A DNA stretch of 64,000 bases from assembly GCF_002002735.1 (NCBI RefSeq), contig NZ_MUNY01000060.1:55568-119567 (forward strand), written 5' to 3'. This DNA is from Algoriphagus sp. A40. Its GTDB lineage: Bacteria > Bacteroidota > Bacteroidia > Cytophagales > Cyclobacteriaceae. The notes under the pieces were generated by a model. It ran no database searches and was not told the DNA's origin. It saw only the letters and a program-made list of their open reading frames with translations. The first letter of the stretch is position 1, and every line of letters starts with the position of its first letter. A program made the translations under genes and the position numbers. Positions 62,412 to 64,000 of the stretch are shown here, piece after piece.

Positions 62412-62528
62412 TTACCGCAGAGGTCTTAGAGGATTCAGTATTGGAGGTTTTTGATCTTTTTGGAACTCCAATCTCATTTTTCTTTATAGACCTTTTTTGA
62501 GGTCACAGAGAAAAGCTAAAGCTTTTTG
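62412..62528. repeat. Direct repeat, copy 2
   Basis: About 117 bp matching 62200-62317; the 41-bp 3' core (62488-62528) is identical. Confidence 0.8.
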
Positions 62529-62584
62529 TTTAACCGCGAGTACGCGAAGGAACGCAAAGGTTTTTATCCGCATTTGAAAATGAG

Positions 62585-62617
62585 AACTTTTCCAAAGTTC
62601 CAAACTTTGGAAAAGTT
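62585..62617. repeat. Perfect 15-bp palindrome with 3-nt loop
   Basis: AACTTTTCCAAAGTT, loop CCA, AACTTTGGAAAAGTT. The design (15-16 bp stem, 3-nt loop, inner AAGTT/AAGGGTT) is like that of the hairpin at 23716-23750. Confidence 0.6.
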
Positions 62618-62649
62618 GGTAATTGTGTTGCGATCTAAATGGTAATAGG

Positions 62650-62694
62650 ATAAAGAAAAACCGATCTTCTACCACCCCTGATATAAGATCGGTT
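62650..62694 (-). terminator. Terminator of the zinc-finger gene
   Basis: AACCGATCTT (62659-62668) and AAGATCGGTT (62685-62694) form a 10-bp perfect stem with a 16-nt loop. On the minus strand it is followed by TTTTTCTTT, and it lies about 100 bp after the zinc-finger gene. Confidence 0.75.
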
Positions 62695-62795
62695 CAAAAA
62701 GTTGCTTAACACGTTTTGAAATTACAGACTTTAAATTCTCCCTTTTTTTAATTGAACAATCGATGGGTTTCACTGAATATTCGTAACGAATTTCT

Positions 62796-63047
62796 TTACA
62801 AAGCCGGGGAATGATGCCCTTTGAGGTTTCCCTTGGGATGGCGGGGGCAGGGAATAGAGGTCAGGTTGGCGAGGCTGGTATTGGTGGTGCCGCAATACTT
62901 GCAAGTGTACTTGGACTTTTCGCTGCCTTCGTAGAGTTTGTGCTTGCCTTTGTTGGGACCGTCCGGATGACGGTAGCAAGGCACGCCGGTCAAGTTGGCG
63001 ACTGATGGAAATTTCGTCCCGCAGTATTCGCAATGGAAGGTGGGCAT
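62796..63047 (-). CDS. Small protein with two tandem CxxC...C...H zinc-finger repeats
   Basis: This 83-residue protein consists of two copies of one unit: CEYCGTKFPSVANLTGVPC, RHPDG and KGKH, then CKYCGTTNTSLANLTSIPC, RHPKG and KGHH. Each unit has two Cys in a CxxC, a third Cys, and His residues (CxRHP, KGxH), which fits a small zinc finger. A KLYEGSEKS linker joins them. It could bind nucleic acid or protein; similar two-unit proteins occur in Bacteroidota by recollection, but the function is unknown to me. The ATG at 63047 is 6 bp after the AT-rich gene on the same strand, so the two may be one operon. Confidence 0.7.
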   Translation of the reverse strand: MPTFHCEYCGTKFPSVANLTGVPCYRHPDGPNKGKHKLYEGSEKSKYTCKYCGTTNTSLANLTSIPCPRHPKGNLKGHHSPAL

Positions 63048-63053
63048 GTTTTT

Positions 63054-64000
63054 TTATTTATAAGCGTTTATATATTCTGCAGCTAATTCTTGCATTTTCT
63101 CAAACTTTTCAAGAGGCATGTTTAATTTTTCTACTTTTCTTAATAAAATTCGTTTTGTGTTTTCATTAAAATCGCCGTCATCAAGTAATTCTTTTATTTC
63201 GTTAAATAAGATTATTTCATTATTATGAGACATTACTTCAAGTTTTGCCTGAATTTCGATTTTTGCAGCTTTTGATTTATTGATATTTAGTTTTTCAATT
63301 TTTTTGTCAAGTAATTTTCTCTCATCCTCATCTATTTGAAAATCATCTTCAAGCATGAAAACAACTTCTTCATAATATTTTTTTTCATTGATCGGAAGAC
63401 TATCAAAATTTATTTCATTTTCTGACCTTTCCAATATTTCTAATTCCTCTATTGGGGCAAATTCTACTTGTATAGACCATTCAATAGTTTCTTTTTCTTT
63501 AAAAGAATGAGTTGTTTCGTTGAAACTTTTCAAATTCAAGGCGGCAGCATATGCATTAAATGATTTTTCAATTTTTACTTTTTCATTCTTTGATACTGTT
63601 TGAATTTGAGTTGTGGAGATTATTTCGTTATGTGCTAAAATATGACCTTCCATTCTTTGAGAGTAAAGCCTTTGCCAAGAAGATTCATGTGGGTACCAGA
63701 TTAGACTTTCAGGTAAATATGGTTTTTTACGAGGATTGAAGATTTGTACCCTAGAAGTTTCTTTTAAAAATGAGTTTTGATCTATATTTGTAATTGTGTT
63801 TTCTTTTGAGTTTTCCATTGAAGCCAATGAGATTTTTGCCTTTGAAATTTCAACTTCAGAATTTGAGTTTTCTTGAGTACCAATATTTTCTTGTGATATA
63901 TTTCCTCTTTTATTTGTAATTAAAATTTTTGTGGCCCCCAAAGCTTGTAAGAAAAAGAAAAATTCTTGAAATCTATCATTAAATAGTAATTCTTCAAATT
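63054..64000 (-). CDS. Unknown AT-rich-gene product (partial, 5' end beyond right edge)
   Basis: The minus-strand frame is open from the stop at 63054 through base 64000, so at least 315 residues are present and the start is outside the window. A TTG at 63941 is unlikely to be the start because the upstream codons (ELLFNDRFQEFFFFLQA) are protein-like. The C-terminus holds two similar helical units, each an acidic segment followed by a Lys-rich helix (FQIDEDERKLLDKKIEKLNI and DFNENTKRILLRKVEKLNMP). The DNA is far richer in A and T than the rest of the window, suggesting horizontal acquisition. No family is recognised. Confidence 0.6.
   Translation of the reverse strand, partial: FEELLFNDRFQEFFFFLQALGATKILITNKRGNISQENIGTQENSNSEVEISKAKISLASMENSKENTITNIDQNSFLKETSRVQIFNPRKKPYLPESLIWYPHESSWQRLYSQRMEGHILAHNEIISTTQIQTVSKNEKVKIEKSFNAYAAALNLKSFNETTHSFKEKETIEWSIQVEFAPIEELEILERSENEINFDSLPINEKKYYEEVVFMLEDDFQIDEDERKLLDKKIEKLNINKSKAAKIEIQAKLEVMSHNNEIILFNEIKELLDDGDFNENTKRILLRKVEKLNMPLEKFEKMQELAAEYINAYK

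Larger units (their letters stand above)
62169..62795. other. 627-bp repeat-rich intergenic region
   Basis: There is no convincing gene. It contains two direct-repeat copies (62200-62317 and 62412-62528), a CATTGCGA...GAAGCAATCT repeat between them, a perfect 15-bp hairpin at 62585-62617, and the minus-strand terminator at 62650-62694. Confidence 0.6.

Noticed and set aside
62484..62675. 63-codon minus-strand frame in the repeat-rich gap
   Set aside because: It is made largely of the direct repeat and has no protein-like pattern or homologous copy.
62770..63033. 87-codon minus-strand frame overlapping the zinc-finger gene
   Set aside because: The frame with the regular CxxC/H repeats is far more plausible; this frame is basic and low in complexity.
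1..64000. CRISPR arrays, tRNA and rRNA genes, complete insertion sequences
   Set aside because: I found no regularly spaced repeats, no clover-leaf or rRNA signatures and no transposase. The dispersed repeats are too short and irregular for CRISPR.

Overview
The window is chromosomal DNA of a member of the Bacteroidota, most like the Cytophagales (Cyclobacteriaceae/Algoriphagus type). This placement is inference from gene content, not from a database search. The signs are a CarboxypepD_reg TonB-dependent receptor followed by a DUF4249 lipoprotein, two DUF1080 proteins, a BlaR1-TonB fusion, Bat/MoxR aerotolerance-type operons, methionine synthase encoded by two genes, several promoters of the TTG-N19-21-TAnnTTTG type used by this phylum, and A-rich rather than Shine-Dalgarno leaders. 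No rRNA, tRNA, CRISPR array, prophage or intact insertion sequence was seen.

Layout. 1-5.6 kb: a glycoside-hydrolase-like gene cut by the left edge (minus), then a plus-strand cluster of an HpcH/HpaI aldolase, a propeller-plus-helical-domain secreted protein and a DUF1080 protein, which looks like sugar or glycan catabolism. 5.9-9.1 kb: lipoprotein, Nudix hydrolase, DUF819 membrane protein, small 2Fe-2S protein, YbjQ. 9.4-15.1 kb: a 1441-residue multi-PAS hybrid histidine kinase and an outer-membrane barrel-like protein. 15.2-20.0 kb: a SAM-I riboswitch followed by metH (N-terminal part), metH (C-terminal part) and metF, closed by a strong terminator. 20.2-24.5 kb: HMG-CoA lyase, PepSY protein, Uma2 protein, then dprA, a MerR regulator and rsmE on the minus strand. 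24.6-31.1 kb (minus): DEAD-box helicase, queuosine precursor transporter, RNase Z, STAS protein, purC, MORN-repeat protein. 31.2-35.8 kb: apbE (plus), thiolase, then a three-gene Bat-type operon (minus).

36.0-39.2 kb: TonB receptor and DUF4249 lipoprotein. 39.4-40.9 kb: arsR, DUF6428 gene and arsC, with the same 17-bp sequence in front of arsR and of the DUF6428 gene. 41.7-45.4 kb: blaI, a blaR1-TonB fusion and three further exported proteins carrying the same TonB C-terminal domain in a row. 45.4-54.5 kb: M14 peptidase, DUF1080 protein, Tat-type Gfo/Idh/MocA oxidoreductase, a hypothetical protein, and a TldD/TldE-like pair. 54.7-62.2 kb: a tightly overlapped operon DUF4159-MoxR-DUF58-BatA-like-two large membrane proteins. 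62.2-64.0 kb: a repeat-rich gap, a small tandem zinc-finger protein and a very AT-rich gene running off the right edge; this end looks like the border of an accessory region.

Most genes are ordinary housekeeping or transport genes. The least expected content is the TonB-domain array behind blaI/blaR1, the tandem zinc-finger protein beside the AT-rich gene, a 23-bp dyad between the Bat operon and the TonB receptor, and several families of intergenic repeats that recur in the window. No complete new system could be established from sequence alone.
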